Shown: positions 1 through 8,761 of the stretch, piece by piece
Layout of the letters: the number at the start of each line of letters is the position of its first letter
Numbering within the stretch: position 1 is the first letter of the stretch
Assembly: GCF_900129505.1 (NCBI RefSeq)
Contig: NZ_LT670818.1
Location: 3,100,001 to 3,164,000 of the forward strand
Origin: Bradyrhizobium erythrophlei
Lineage (GTDB): Bacteria; Pseudomonadota; Alphaproteobacteria; Rhizobiales; Xanthobacteraceae
Direction of reading: 5' to 3'
DNA length: 64,000 bases
Program-made: the position numbers and the translations under genes
The notes under the pieces: model-generated
Databases searched by the model: none
The model's input: only the letters and a program-made list of their open reading frames with translations
What the model was told of the DNA's origin: nothing

Positions 1-98
1 CTTTTCAGATTTGCTCGCGGACCGAGCACGTAATACGCAAAACGTAGTTCGGTTATTTAGAACTATCTCCAGCGGAATAACCGTGGCAAACCTTTCGT

Positions 99-851
99 AT
101 GAGACTGGTGGCATGGAATTGCGCGATGGGTTTCGAGCGCAAATTGGCGGCGCTCTCTTCCCTCAGACCCGACATTGCGATTCTTTGCGAAGTTGCCTGC
201 CCTGAAAGGCTACGATCCCAACTTCCTGTACTCGAAGGAATGCCTATCGTCTGGGTGGGCAACAAGGCGAACAAAGGTCTCGCGGTTGTGTCGTTCACCG
301 GCAGCAGGATCGAGCTTGATTCTTCATACCGATCAAACAATCAATTCGTTGCGCCTGTTCATGTAAGTGGAGCGAAGTCGTTTCGCTTGCTCGCCACGTG
401 GGATCACAATGACCGAACGGAAGGCCTGAATAGACGGCCTGGACCGCTTCTTCGATGTCTGGTGGATAGTGCCGACTTCTGCAGTAGGGGCGACCTGGTC
501 GTGGCGGGGGATTTCAACAATAATCCGCGCTGGGACAAACCCAACGGGCCGAACAATATGAGCGTGCTTGCGCAGGAACTAGCAAGACGGCAATTGGTGA
601 GCCTTTATCACCGCGGCACCGGAGAGGCGTTTGGCAGTGAACTGCGCGGGACGTATTGGCACTATCGTCGCAGCGCCATGCCCTACCATATTGACTATCT
701 ATTCGTGCCGATGACGTGGCTGACCGATCTAGTATCGTTTGAGCTCGGGGACTACGACGCTTGGTGCGCAAATGGCTTGAGTGACCACGCACCGCTTAGT
801 GCCGAATTTCGTGATACGGAGACCTATCTTACGCCACCTTCGCGGGTCTAA
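99..851 (+). CDS. Endonuclease/exonuclease/phosphatase (EEP) family protein
   Basis: The 250-residue product has the hallmarks of the EEP fold (DNase I / sphingomyelinase superfamily): an N-terminal WN pair (residues 6-7), a metal-binding Glu at about 31 in ILCEV, a central GDFNNN motif near 136 and a C-terminal SDHAPL motif near 230 that supplies the catalytic Asp-His. Such enzymes cleave phosphodiesters in a metal-dependent way; the substrate (DNA, phospholipid or other) cannot be read from the sequence. There is no signal peptide, so it is probably cytoplasmic. It starts at ATG 99 with only a weak ribosome site, and nothing next to it suggests an operon. The length is normal for a compact single-domain EEP protein. 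Confidence 0.85.
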   Translation: MRLVAWNCAMGFERKLAALSSLRPDIAILCEVACPERLRSQLPVLEGMPIVWVGNKANKGLAVVSFTGSRIELDSSYRSNNQFVAPVHVSGAKSFRLLATWDHNDRTEGLNRRPGPLLRCLVDSADFCSRGDLVVAGDFNNNPRWDKPNGPNNMSVLAQELARRQLVSLYHRGTGEAFGSELRGTYWHYRRSAMPYHIDYLFVPMTWLTDLVSFELGDYDAWCANGLSDHAPLSAEFRDTETYLTPPSRV

Positions 852-1257
852 CCCGGCGCCAAGGTCAGATCCGAACCCTAGGTTCCAAAACCTCCATTGG
901 CCAAGCGTTCGAGGGGAGATAGTCCACTGACCGATTTCTTCCATAACGTCTGGTCTCGGACTCCTACCGTGAGTGGCTTTCGAACCCGCAGGTTCCATAA
1001 CGGCTAAGTCGCGAATTGCCTGAACAAGCCTCGCATTCACACGAAGTACGCCATCGCTTCACCCTCATCGCACAGCTGGAGCATGTGTTGCGTTGAGGAC
1101 GACGCGTGTCGATCAGCGACCGGCCTAGTTTTTCCATGACCTCTGATTTGCGAGATTGGAGTGCAGGCAGCAATTGGGCCTGCAGACTGATGAAAACGCA
1201 CTATCCCAATCGAGCCAAAGGACGGCTCGCCGGAACCGCCCTTTGTCGTAGCAAGTG
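852..1257. other. Intergenic region with a short dispersed motif
   Basis: No convincing gene is seen here. The stretch holds a 20-bp motif at 982-1001 that recurs at 4777-4796, and a degenerate relative near 870-890. Short open frames across it have no ribosome sites and no recognisable family. Confidence 0.4.
982..1001. repeat. Short dispersed repeat, copy 1 (T-arm-like motif)
   Basis: GAACCCGCAGGTTCCATAAC is repeated exactly at 4777-4796. Its reverse complement contains GCGGGTTC, resembling the T-arm of a tRNA, but no cloverleaf can be built around it. It may be an old attachment-site scar or part of a small intergenic repeat. Confidence 0.5.
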
Positions 1258-1671
1258 TTAGTCACAGTATCCCGACCGACCATAAGCTGGGTTGAATAAA
1301 CAATGCGCAGCGCCGTTGTATGGCACAGGGGCAGGCGGCCGCGGCGGAAGTCCTTCCGCGTAAGAGTAGGAGTACCCTGAGTCGTCAATGTAGGCCTGGG
1401 GCGCCGGGTACACTGATCGATGTCCTTCATAGAATGCCGGTGCTCCGTATACCTGCCCCGGTGGCACATAACCCGGCGCGTATGCGGGGGGGGCGTAGTA
1501 CGTGGCGCTAGGCGCCCCGTAAGTCGGGTAACCGTTTTCGGTCCCAACATGAACGTGGGCAGACGCGATATAGACGCCTCCCGGCGCCACGTAGACGGAT
1601 TGCGGCTCGCCTGCCGAAACTTGCGATGACCACAGAACGCCGAGCGCAAGGATAAAAATGCCGTATCTCAT
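1258..1671 (-). CDS. Secreted Tyr/Pro/Gly-rich hypothetical protein
   Basis: This 137-residue product begins with a clear signal peptide (MRYGIFILALGVLWSSQVSA, cleavage after residue 20). The rest is a low-complexity mature part rich in Tyr, Pro, Ala and Gly, ending in a short Cys-containing tail (AHCLF and GYCD). It is probably exported to the periplasm or cell surface. I do not recognise a domain; similar proline/tyrosine-rich secreted proteins are common in Bradyrhizobium and have no assigned role. AGGAGT lies just upstream of the start (reading the minus strand). It is a single gene with no operon partner. Confidence 0.65.
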   Translation of the reverse strand: MRYGIFILALGVLWSSQVSAGEPQSVYVAPGGVYIASAHVHVGTENGYPTYGAPSATYYAPPAYAPGYVPPGQVYGAPAFYEGHRSVYPAPQAYIDDSGYSYSYAEGLPPRPPAPVPYNGAAHCLFNPAYGRSGYCD

Positions 1672-1845
1672 GGTGATAGTACTCCTGCTACACTACTCAG
1701 CCCTCGCGAAGTTTACTGATCATTAACTAAAGAACAAACGTTAACTGCGAGCGAGTGTGTCCCATTTTCGAACAAAATCACTCCTCGGCATTGTGCAAGA
1801 TGCGCGTTGGCGGAGCGCGCGACGAGGCAAATTCCATAATGGGTG

Positions 1846-1968
1846 ATGGGCGCAGACAAGGACTCCAAGAAAATTGCGCCGCTCTATGGAGCCTGCCGGC
1901 TTCCTCAGCTCCAACAGCTCGCTCGCGCAAAGCAGTCGTGCCTGGCCTTGCGGGTAGAAAATCCCTGA
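1846..1968 (+). CDS. Possible 40-residue protein
   Basis: A short frame from ATG 1846 encodes a 40-residue basic peptide (MGADKDSKKIAPLYGACRLP at its start) whose composition looks protein-like. The ribosome site is weak and no family is recognised. It could be a real small gene or a fragment of a longer lost one. Confidence 0.25.
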   Translation: MGADKDSKKIAPLYGACRLPQLQQLARAKQSCLALRVENP

Positions 1969-2056
1969 TGACGACCGCTTAACCATTCCCTAACTGTCAT
2001 TCCTAACCCGGTTTTGTCGAATTGGCGCCATTTTGAGCTCAGGGGGCTGGGGGCGC

Positions 2057-4738
2057 ATGGCGAGAAGGTCTAAGGAATCGGCGCAACCGCGTGGGCGCGA
2101 CCTATCCGCTCGATTCGACCGGCTGGGCCGAGCCCCGCTCACCTGGCTGATCACGGGTGGGCTCGTCTCGATGATGGCGATCGCCATCGGCACCGGACTT
2201 GCGGTCGAGCGTTTCCGGCAGGACGCCATCGAAAGCGGGCGCGAGGGGCTACAAAGCGCGGTGCTGCTGCTCGCGCGGCACTTTGATCGGCAATTTGAAG
2301 ACTTTTCCGTGCTCCAGAAAAGCATTGTTGCAGAACTCGAAGGCCATACCTTCGATTCACCAGACGTGTTCCGCAGCGAGATGGCCACCCTCGCCGTGCA
2401 CGAGGTGCTGCGGGCCAAGACCAGCGGCCTGGCTGACGTCGCCGGCGCCAACGTCTTTGATTCCAACGGCGTATTGATCAATTCATCGCAACGCTGGCCC
2501 GTGGCCGACGTGCGAATCTCCGACCGCGGCTACTTTAACAAACTTAAGAAAAATCCCGAGCTTCTGGAGGAAGTGGAGGTGGTCGCCGGCCGCTTCTCGC
2601 CTGCCAAGGCGATCGTCTTCGCCCGGCGAATCTCGGGCCCGCATGGCGAATTCCTTGGCGTGGTCTCGCGTGCGATCGCGCCTGACGTCCTGGAAGGCTT
2701 TTTCGCGTCCGCGGGCCTTGGGCCCCAGGCCTCGGTGGCTATGCACCATCGCGATGGCCAGCTGCTCGCGCGGTTCCCACATGCCGAGGCGTTGATCGGC
2801 GAGAACTTCAGGAAGGGGCCGCCGGAACAGCAAGCGGTGTTTGAACGGCAGTTCGTCGCAACGCGCCTGTCCAGCCCGGTTGACGGCAGAGACAGACTAA
2901 TCGCCTCGCGCATGCTAACCAGTGAGCCGCTGGTTGTCGTGGCGACCAAGACGCTCGACTCCACTTTGGCGACATGGCGTTCTCAGACCAGGTTCTTTAT
3001 CGCCGTCGCCGCAGCGTCAATCCTGCTGATCGTGATCACCCTGTATTTGATCTTTCGGCTGATGACGCGCCGGCTCAGCATAGAGAAGCAGAGATTGGAC
3101 ACGGCGATCAACAACATGACGCAGGGCCTGCTGCTGTTCGATGCGGCCAAGCGACTGATCGTCTGCAATCGACGTTATATAGAGATGTATGGACTCTCGC
3201 CGGACGTGGTGAAGCCCGGCTGCAGCTTCCGGGACGTCATTCGGCACAGGCAGGAGACTGGCTCCTTCACTGGCGATTTGGATGCTTATTGCAACGAGGT
3301 TCTGCACGATATCGGCCGATCCAAAAATGCGATTGTCGAGACATCGGATGGGCGTCTGATCGAGATCAGTAACGAGCCGGTCGCATCCGGTGGCTGGCTC
3401 GCGACCCACGAGGACGTTACCGAGCGCATCCGGGCTGAGGAGCAGATTGCGCATCTCGCTCATTACGACGCGCTCACCGACCTGCCGAACCGCGTCCTGA
3501 TGCGCGGCCACCTTGAGCAGCGGGTGGCGGAGCTAGCCCAAGGCAAGCCGTTTGCGATCCTCTACGTCGATATCGACGAGTTCAAGGGGGTGAACGATTC
3601 GTTCGGCCACGAAATCGGCGATGAGTTGCTTCGGCATGTTGCCGCGCGACTACGTGGCTGCGTCGGCCCACAGGACCTGGTCGCCCGATTGGGCGGTGAC
3701 GAATTCGCAATCGTCAAGGCCGAGACCCGTGACCGCGGCCAGCTGACGACGCTGGCAGAACAGATCCTGCAATCGCTGCGAAACCCGGCGCAATGCAAAG
3801 GCCAGGAAATCCCAATAGAAGCCAGCATCGGGATCGTGGTTGCGCCTGACGATGGCCGAAACGTCGAGGAATTACTTAAAAACGCAGATCTTGCCATGTA
3901 CGCGGCGAAATCCGATGGTCGGCGTACTTACCGCTTTTACGTACCCGAACTCGATGCTCGGCAGAAGACGCGGCGCCAGATGGAGATCGATCTTCGCCAG
4001 GCCCTTGCGCGCGAGCAGTTGGAGATTCACTATCAGCCGCTGGTAGATTTGGCTACCGACACCGTTGCAGGCTGCGAAGCACTGCTTCGCTGGTATCATC
4101 CCGAGCGCGGCATGATCTCTCCGGCTGATTTTATCCCTGTCGCCGAAGACACCGGTTTGATCAACGAGATCGGGGATTGGGTGTTAAAGCGGGCTTGTGC
4201 CGAGGCTGCCGGCTGGCCGGGGCATATCCGGCTTGCAGTCAACGTCTCTCCGGTCCAGTTCAGGACAAAGACGCTCGCTTTGCGAGTCGCAACAGCGCTA
4301 AGGGATTCCGGCCTTGCCCCTGATCGCCTGGAGCTCGAAATCACGGAAGCTGTACTCATCCGCGATGACGATGAGGCCCTGGTCATCCTCCATCAATTGC
4401 GTGCCTTAGGAGTGCGGATCGCTTTGGATGATTTTGGAACCGGCTATTCCTCCTTGAGCTACCTTCGTCGGTTCCCGTTCGACAAGATCAAGATCGACCG
4501 CAGTTTTGTTAGTGACATCGGCGATGCCGAGGGCTCTTCAATGATCGTTCAGGCGGTCGTGAACATGGCGTCCGCATGTCGCATGTCTACGACCGCGGAA
4601 GGTGTTGAAACGGAGATGCAGCGCGAGATCCTGCGAGGTCTCGGTTGCAGTGAGATGCAGGGATATCTATTCAGTCCCGCTGTTCCTGCGTCGAAGCTGC
4701 AGCAGTTGCTTTTGTCCAAAGCATCCGACGCAGCCTGA
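2057..4738 (+). CDS. Membrane-bound GGDEF/EAL (cyclic-di-GMP) protein with extracytoplasmic sensor and PAS domain
   Basis: The product is about 893 residues. In order it has a transmembrane helix (about 25-48), a periplasmic Cache-like sensor region (about 50-305), a second transmembrane helix (about 312-337), a PAS-type domain (about 345-460), a GGDEF domain with an intact RLGGDEF active loop near 545-555, and an EAL domain with CEALLRW near 675 and the DDFGTGYSSL loop near 790. Both output domains keep their signature residues, so it may make and degrade c-di-GMP, with the Cache domain sensing a small external ligand. ATG 2057 is preceded by AGGGGG at good spacing and is preferred to the upstream in-frame TTG at 2033. 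It is monocistronic. The ligand and the net activity cannot be deduced. Confidence 0.92.
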   Translation: MARRSKESAQPRGRDLSARFDRLGRAPLTWLITGGLVSMMAIAIGTGLAVERFRQDAIESGREGLQSAVLLLARHFDRQFEDFSVLQKSIVAELEGHTFDSPDVFRSEMATLAVHEVLRAKTSGLADVAGANVFDSNGVLINSSQRWPVADVRISDRGYFNKLKKNPELLEEVEVVAGRFSPAKAIVFARRISGPHGEFLGVVSRAIAPDVLEGFFASAGLGPQASVAMHHRDGQLLARFPHAEALIGENFRKGPPEQQAVFERQFVATRLSSPVDGRDRLIASRMLTSEPLVVVATKTLDSTLATWRSQTRFFIAVAAASILLIVITLYLIFRLMTRRLSIEKQRLDTAINNMTQGLLLFDAAKRLIVCNRRYIEMYGLSPDVVKPGCSFRDVIRHRQETGSFTGDLDAYCNEVLHDIGRSKNAIVETSDGRLIEISNEPVASGGWLATHEDVTERIRAEEQIAHLAHYDALTDLPNRVLMRGHLEQRVAELAQGKPFAILYVDIDEFKGVNDSFGHEIGDELLRHVAARLRGCVGPQDLVARLGGDEFAIVKAETRDRGQLTTLAEQILQSLRNPAQCKGQEIPIEASIGIVVAPDDGRNVEELLKNADLAMYAAKSDGRRTYRFYVPELDARQKTRRQMEIDLRQALAREQLEIHYQPLVDLATDTVAGCEALLRWYHPERGMISPADFIPVAEDTGLINEIGDWVLKRACAEAAGWPGHIRLAVNVSPVQFRTKTLALRVATALRDSGLAPDRLELEITEAVLIRDDDEALVILHQLRALGVRIALDDFGTGYSSLSYLRRFPFDKIKIDRSFVSDIGDAEGSSMIVQAVVNMASACRMSTTAEGVETEMQREILRGLGCSEMQGYLFSPAVPASKLQQLLLSKASDAA

Positions 4739-4776
4739 TCGTTTCGGCCATCGAAGGACAAACAAGACAGCGAGTT

Positions 4777-4796
4777 GAACCCGCAGGTTCCATAAC
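4777..4796. repeat. Short dispersed repeat, copy 2 (T-arm-like motif)
   Basis: Exact second copy of the 20-bp motif at 982-1001, lying between the GGDEF/EAL gene and the glycine-rich gene. Similarity stops within a few bases on either side. Confidence 0.5.
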
Positions 4797-4992
4797 CTCT
4801 AATCGGCGAATGACCGCTTTGCACTTTTCGGACGTACCGGGTCGGCCTGAGATGCCCGTTCCCGGCGGAAGACCGGAAGTGGTCCTCCTCCCATTTTCCT
4901 TCATGATATTCGCCAGACATGGGAACCCGATCCCGTGGAAAAGCGTAGTCACTTACGGGGTGGGGCGCGCCTCTGCGGAAGGAGAACAGGAG

Positions 4993-5586
4993 ATGTTGCG
5001 TAAAACCATGATCACGCTTTGCGCGATAGCATCCATCGGCATGCTGGCGCCTGACATGGCGTTGGCGCGCGGCGGTGGGGGCGGCGGCGGTGGGGGCCAC
5101 GGCGGCGGCGGTGGCGGTTTCGGCGGCGGCGGTGGTGGCCACGGTGGGGGCGGTGGCGGTTTCGGCGGTGGCGGTGGTGGACACGGTGGCTTCGGCGGCG
5201 GTGGTTTCGGTGGACATGCCGGCGGCTTCGGTGGTGGCGGCTTTGGCGGGCGAGGCTTCGGCGCGCGAGGCGTTGGCGCTGGAGGCTTCGGCAACAGCTT
5301 CGCGCACACAGCGCCGCGAGGCGGTGTCGGGGCGGTTCAAGGCAACCGTTTTGCCGGTGGCAATTTCGGTCACGGCTTCGGCCGCGGCGGCTTCCACCAT
5401 GGCCGAGGCTTCCATCGAGGCTTCTTCGCCGGCGGCTGGGGACCCGGCTACTACGATGATTACTGGGATTACCCGGACTATGCCTACGACGATTCCTACT
5501 ATGACAATGGCGGCTGCTATGTCGTGCAACGCCGTGTGCATACGCGGTACGGATGGCGCCTTAGGCCGGTTCAAGTCTGCGGCTGA
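4993..5586 (+). CDS. Glycine-rich secreted protein
   Basis: Starting at ATG 4993, behind GGAGAACAGGAG, the product has 197 residues. A signal peptide (about residues 1-27, ending MALA) precedes a long Gly-rich block of GGGGGF/GGGGGH repeats up to about residue 100. After that come more Gly/Phe/His sequence, a Tyr/Asp-rich stretch near 155-175 and a C-terminal basic segment with Cys in GGCYVV and VQVCG. An upstream ATG at 4810 in the same frame would add 61 residues ahead of the signal peptide and is rejected. Such proteins are common and uncharacterised in Bradyrhizobium; a cell-envelope or matrix role is a guess. A hairpin terminator follows at 5605. Confidence 0.8.
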   Translation: MLRKTMITLCAIASIGMLAPDMALARGGGGGGGGGHGGGGGGFGGGGGGHGGGGGGFGGGGGGHGGFGGGGFGGHAGGFGGGGFGGRGFGARGVGAGGFGNSFAHTAPRGGVGAVQGNRFAGGNFGHGFGRGGFHHGRGFHRGFFAGGWGPGYYDDYWDYPDYAYDDSYYDNGGCYVVQRRVHTRYGWRLRPVQVCG

Positions 5587-5604
5587 CGGCAGCCGCGCGT
5601 GCGG

Positions 5605-5640
5605 AAAAGAATAGCTCTTTTTTCACCAGAGCTGTTCTTT
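5605..5640 (+). terminator. Hairpin downstream of the glycine-rich gene
   Basis: AAAAGAATAGCTCT and AGAGCTGTTCTTT form a stem of about 12 bp with one mismatch around a T-rich loop, 18 bases after the stop codon. The sequence favours an intrinsic terminator, though the T-tract is short. Confidence 0.55.
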
Positions 5641-6223
5641 GCTGAAGTGAATGCCGATTTCTTCTACATTGTGGCCCTAGCCAACCTCTCGCCCGATCGA
5701 CGACCCCGTTCGCCCCGGCTTATCGGCCCTCTAGAACTACAAAGCACGCGCCGCGAGTACCGTCGACGGAAATTAGCGGGATATGGGTACGTCCACGCGC
5801 CAGCCACGTTTTTGGGTGTCTCGACATCGTTACGGCAGTAGGCGAGCCACTCCCGCTTGGCACTTTTCGGGAATATCGATCTAGTTGAACGATGACCGCT
5901 CTTGAAGAACCGACATGCCATTCAGGCTGCGCCACTTCCGTTTGTGGCACGAACCGGACATGCCGACCGCACCGGTAAATGTCTGTTTTGAGAGGAGCGG
6001 ACATGCCGCGAGCTTGCCGCGACTTCCGAAAACGAACCGCCCCTGACATCTGAGTGACTACATGATGGCGACGCGCCCGGTGTGGATCACTTTGTCGCTT
6101 GACAGCAAAATGCTTGGCTGCTGCTAATGCAAACTAGGTAAGCGTTTGCGTCCATCGAGGTCGTTCGGCGCTACCATGGCGAACAAAGGCCACGAACGGC
6201 CAAAAGTTCCTTAGGGGGATAAC
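5641..6223. other. Intergenic region without a recognisable gene
   Basis: About 580 bases with only short, unsupported frames. GGACATGCC-type words recur (about 5910-6005) and resemble similar words near 6740-6810, 8715-8745 and 49,200-49,340. They look like degraded dispersed repeat material rather than genes. Confidence 0.4.
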
Positions 6224-6604
6224 ATGAGATGGCTTTTGTCTGCCCTGCTGGCTTTCGCTCTTGTTTCCGCGGCGCATTCCCAAGACTCGCCATACCGAAA
6301 AGAGTTGAAGCGAGCTGACCTGACCGGGACCGAAATGGAGGTCATAACGAGCATCAACGAGGTCAAACCAGGCGAGGCATCAGCTCTCCACGTCCATCAT
6401 GGAGAGGAGTCATTTTATGTAATGGAAGGCGGTATGATCGAGCTTCCAGATGGCAAGCAAGTCCCCTTCCCAACAGGTACGACCGGCATCAATCGTCGCG
6501 ATGTACCGCACGGCGCATTCAAAGTCGTGGGAGACAAAGCGATTAAGTATCTGTCCGTTCATGTCGTCGATAAGGGAAAGCCACTTTACGACGCCCCTAA
6601 GTAG
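6224..6604 (+). CDS. Periplasmic cupin-domain protein
   Basis: A 126-residue protein with a signal peptide (residues 1-19, ending AAHS) followed by a single cupin_2 barrel. The first cupin motif is visible as ALHVHHGEESFYVMEG (about 53-68: His, His, Glu), and the second is around RRDVPHGAFKVVG (about 91-103, His near 96). It probably binds a metal ion in the periplasm; enzymatic or sensory function is not evident. The start at ATG 6224 follows TTAGGGGGATAAC, a strong ribosome site. An imperfect GC hairpin at about 6617-6646 may terminate the transcript. Confidence 0.85.
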   Translation: MRWLLSALLAFALVSAAHSQDSPYRKELKRADLTGTEMEVITSINEVKPGEASALHVHHGEESFYVMEGGMIELPDGKQVPFPTGTTGINRRDVPHGAFKVVGDKAIKYLSVHVVDKGKPLYDAPK

Positions 6605-7147
6605 GAGCTGTCGCGCGCAAAGTCCGCGGTATCCCGTGGGCCTTTCGTTTATGCAAACACCGATGATGGCCGCTATCCAAGCCGGGGCGCGGCTGTCCCG
6701 ATCTGGAAGCCGGGTTCAACCATCCGGCGGCCACGTCTCCTCATGGCACTCAGCGGACGTAACCGACCACGCTGACGACGTCGGTTCGTTAGGGTAAAGC
6801 GGACATCGCGACGGCGTGCTCAATACAAGGGGCATTCCGACAGCGAGAGGTGATGGATTGTGGACCGCGACGCAGGTGCAGCGCGTGCTTGATCGCATCT
6901 GATCTTCTTTCTGCGCGCTCCGCTCCGGGCAGGAGCGCACCCGGACCAACTTGGCCCGCCCCCAGGTGGGAGCCTAGCCCCGGTAGGGGCCTGTGGGCAC
7001 AGCCGGAGCCTCAGAATTACCTTGCCCCCAAGTCAGTGGACATGACGTGCCCGATGGTCGCGCTCGTGTCCGACGCAGCCCACCGAGCCGCGGACAACCC
7101 GCTGCGGGTCTCGGGCTCCCAGGAAGATCGAATGAAGGTTCGGTCGC
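6605..7147. other. Intergenic region without a recognisable gene
   Basis: After a probable hairpin at 6617-6646, about 500 bases contain no frame with a good start or a known family. Words such as GCGGACAT occur, as in other degraded intergenic stretches here. Confidence 0.4.
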
Positions 7148-7615
7148 CTAGGCTTCGTAACTGGGCCGGTCGGACGGATCGTCCTTGTGAGATGCGAACC
7201 GCAGTACCAGTACGGCAAACGACAGAACCAGAATTGCTCCTGCCACTATGAGAAGATCTTTCCCCGTCTTGTGTTCAGCGCCACCAATTTCGATCAGGAC
7301 CCGGCCCAGCGCTGTCATCGCGATATAAATCAGGTAGCGAACTGGAAGCCTGGTCGTTTTGAAATAGATTCCGACCGTTGCGCCGATTTCAAGATAGATA
7401 AACAAAAGAAGGATATCCGAAAGTTCAGCGCGTCCCTTACCTAACATGCTGATGAAAGCGGCAAGGGCTGACCAGACGGTTGTCGCGCCTATCGCGAAGA
7501 GCGCCAAATAGTGAAATCCATCAACCAGCAGTATGCCAACCGCGTCCGCAGTTGCCTTCATCTTGCGATGAAGCTTTGCCGCTGTTTGGGTTAAGCCGCT
7601 TTGTGCGTCCGTCAT
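7148..7615 (-). CDS. PsiE-like (phosphate-starvation-inducible E family) membrane protein
   Basis: The 155-residue product has four predicted transmembrane helices (about 28-55, 62-85, 92-108, 123-143) and the characteristic core LLLFIYLEIGATVGIYF followed by TTRLPVRYLIYIAMTALGR, which matches the PsiE family. PsiE proteins are inner-membrane proteins of unknown biochemical role, named for induction by phosphate starvation in E. coli. The N- and C-terminal tails are short and hydrophilic. The gene stands alone on the minus strand. I see no Pho box and cannot say how it is regulated. Confidence 0.8.
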   Translation of the reverse strand: MTDAQSGLTQTAAKLHRKMKATADAVGILLVDGFHYLALFAIGATTVWSALAAFISMLGKGRAELSDILLLFIYLEIGATVGIYFKTTRLPVRYLIYIAMTALGRVLIEIGGAEHKTGKDLLIVAGAILVLSFAVLVLRFASHKDDPSDRPSYEA

Positions 7616-7742
7616 CTGAAGACTCTCTCCGAAGTCGCCGGCACGCGCACAAGCATTGCGGACCTTGGAAATGATCGGTCGGGGTCGGTGCGTGGCTTAT
7701 GCGGGTGCAACAAAATATAGTATCCATGTGCGCTCGCGGCCC

Positions 7743-7958
7743 TTACAGCCACGTATCAAGTTCGAGTGAACGCCGATGATCAGCCCCCCTCTGTGTGTTG
7801 GTGGCCGACTGAGCTGCATGCTCGATTGCGTCTCGAATGCGAACGTAAGTGCCGCAACGGCAAATGTTGCCCGACATCGCGTCATCTATATCGCTGTCAC
7901 TCGGGTGGGCCTTGCTCGCTTGCAAGGCCGCCGCGGACATAATCTGACCGGACTGGCA
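7743..7958 (-). pseudogene. C-terminal fragment of a 2Fe-2S subunit (isoquinoline 1-oxidoreductase alpha type)
   Basis: Reading the minus strand from about 7958, the frame gives [14 protein letters not shown], then [14 protein letters not shown]. These are the two cysteine motifs of the C-terminal 2Fe-2S domain in small subunits of molybdenum hydroxylases such as IorA. The N-terminal plant-ferredoxin-like domain and the large Mo subunit are absent. Homology breaks at about 7960, where a fragment of an unrelated gene begins in the opposite direction. The tail after HAAQ is divergent. It is a gene remnant; a start at 7940 would make a 65-residue peptide unlikely to fold as an enzyme subunit. 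Confidence 0.75.
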
Positions 7959-7960
7959 AG

Positions 7961-8033
7961 TAAGACCGCTAAGGCGCTCGGCCTCGACCTTCCGCCGGCG
8001 CTGCTCGCCCGGGCCGACGAGGTGATCGAATGA
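7961..8033 (+). pseudogene. C-terminal tail of an ABC transporter substrate-binding protein
   Basis: The frame ends [20 protein letters not shown] then VIE and a stop, the typical C-terminus of the ABC substrate-binding protein family often annotated as TrpX-like in Bradyrhizobium. Only about 23 codons remain, joined directly to the 2Fe-2S fragment. A second tail fragment lies at 11683-11735. Confidence 0.7.
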
Positions 8034-8089
8034 GTGCGTTCACTTCCGCTATTGGCATTGTGTCACGAGTATCGCCGGTCCACACGGCG

Positions 8090-8705
8090 GTGCGCAACTG
8101 TATGAGAGATGAAGGAGGGCCCTTCGAGGCCGGCAATCAGGTGTTGGTCTCAAGCCACCGCAAGCTGCTGTCGTCAAAAGCGATGGTGGTGAACGTTGCG
8201 GAAAAGTCGAAACAAGATTTCGGCGGGCATGATTGAGAGAGGCGAGCGCAAGCGAACCGCTGATGACGTGTCGAAAGTGGATTAGGCGATGCCAAAACCG
8301 GGGGATTGCCATTCCTCCGGGATTAGCTTGGGGGATGTCCTGAGACTGCCCAAGCGGCATCCGGCATGGAGGCGGCGCGAAGCTCAATCTGGCTCTTGTA
8401 CGGAACGTGAGAACCTGGCCGGCGATGCCAAGGGAAAAGGCACAAGCGGCTCCAACCGCGAGGCCGAAAGTACTGATGCGCCGGAGAGGGGCGGACTGCC
8501 CCGTAGTAGTGTTGAAGCGGGGTAATGCCCGTGGAGCGAAGGGGGCAGGCCACCGACGTTGGGAGCGAGCCAACTGGCAACAGGAGGAGCTCCAATTCTC
8601 GACGGAAGGCGGCAGCCTTCGCGCGGTGGCACGAGCCGGATGACGCGAGAGTGTCAAGTCCGGAATCTGTGAGAGGCTCGGGGTGAAAATCCCCGGGCCT
8701 ACTCG
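8090..8705 (+). ncRNA. ORF-less group II intron (ribozyme remnant)
   Basis: The segment begins GTGCGCAACTG, a group II 5' end. It contains conserved domain I-type sequence around 8235-8265 (GCGAACCGCTGATGACGTG) and the purine-rich stretch around 8465-8570 (GGGGCGGACTG, GTGGAGCGAAGGGG) that normally sits just upstream of the intron-encoded reverse transcriptase. It ends with a domain V-like hairpin (about 8633-8668: GAGCCGGATGAC, loop, GTCCGGAATC) and a domain VI-like hairpin running to CCTACTCG at about 8704. The reverse transcriptase that normally lies in domain IV is missing. The intron could still splice if maturase were supplied in trans, but domain V has an altered base pair. Boundaries are good to a few bases. 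Confidence 0.7.
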
Positions 8706-8761
8706 GCCGAAACGGACATGCCGATCTTGTTGAGCGCGATGTCCGTTGTTGGGGTGCCGGC

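Noticed and set aside
5070..5240. Short regular repeats resembling a CRISPR array
   Set aside because: They encode Gly-rich repeats; there are no constant-length spacers and no cas genes.
4953..5309. Long Pro-rich frame on the minus strand
   Set aside because: It is the mirror of the GGC/GGT-rich codons of the glycine-rich gene, and the plus-strand gene has a signal peptide and ribosome site.
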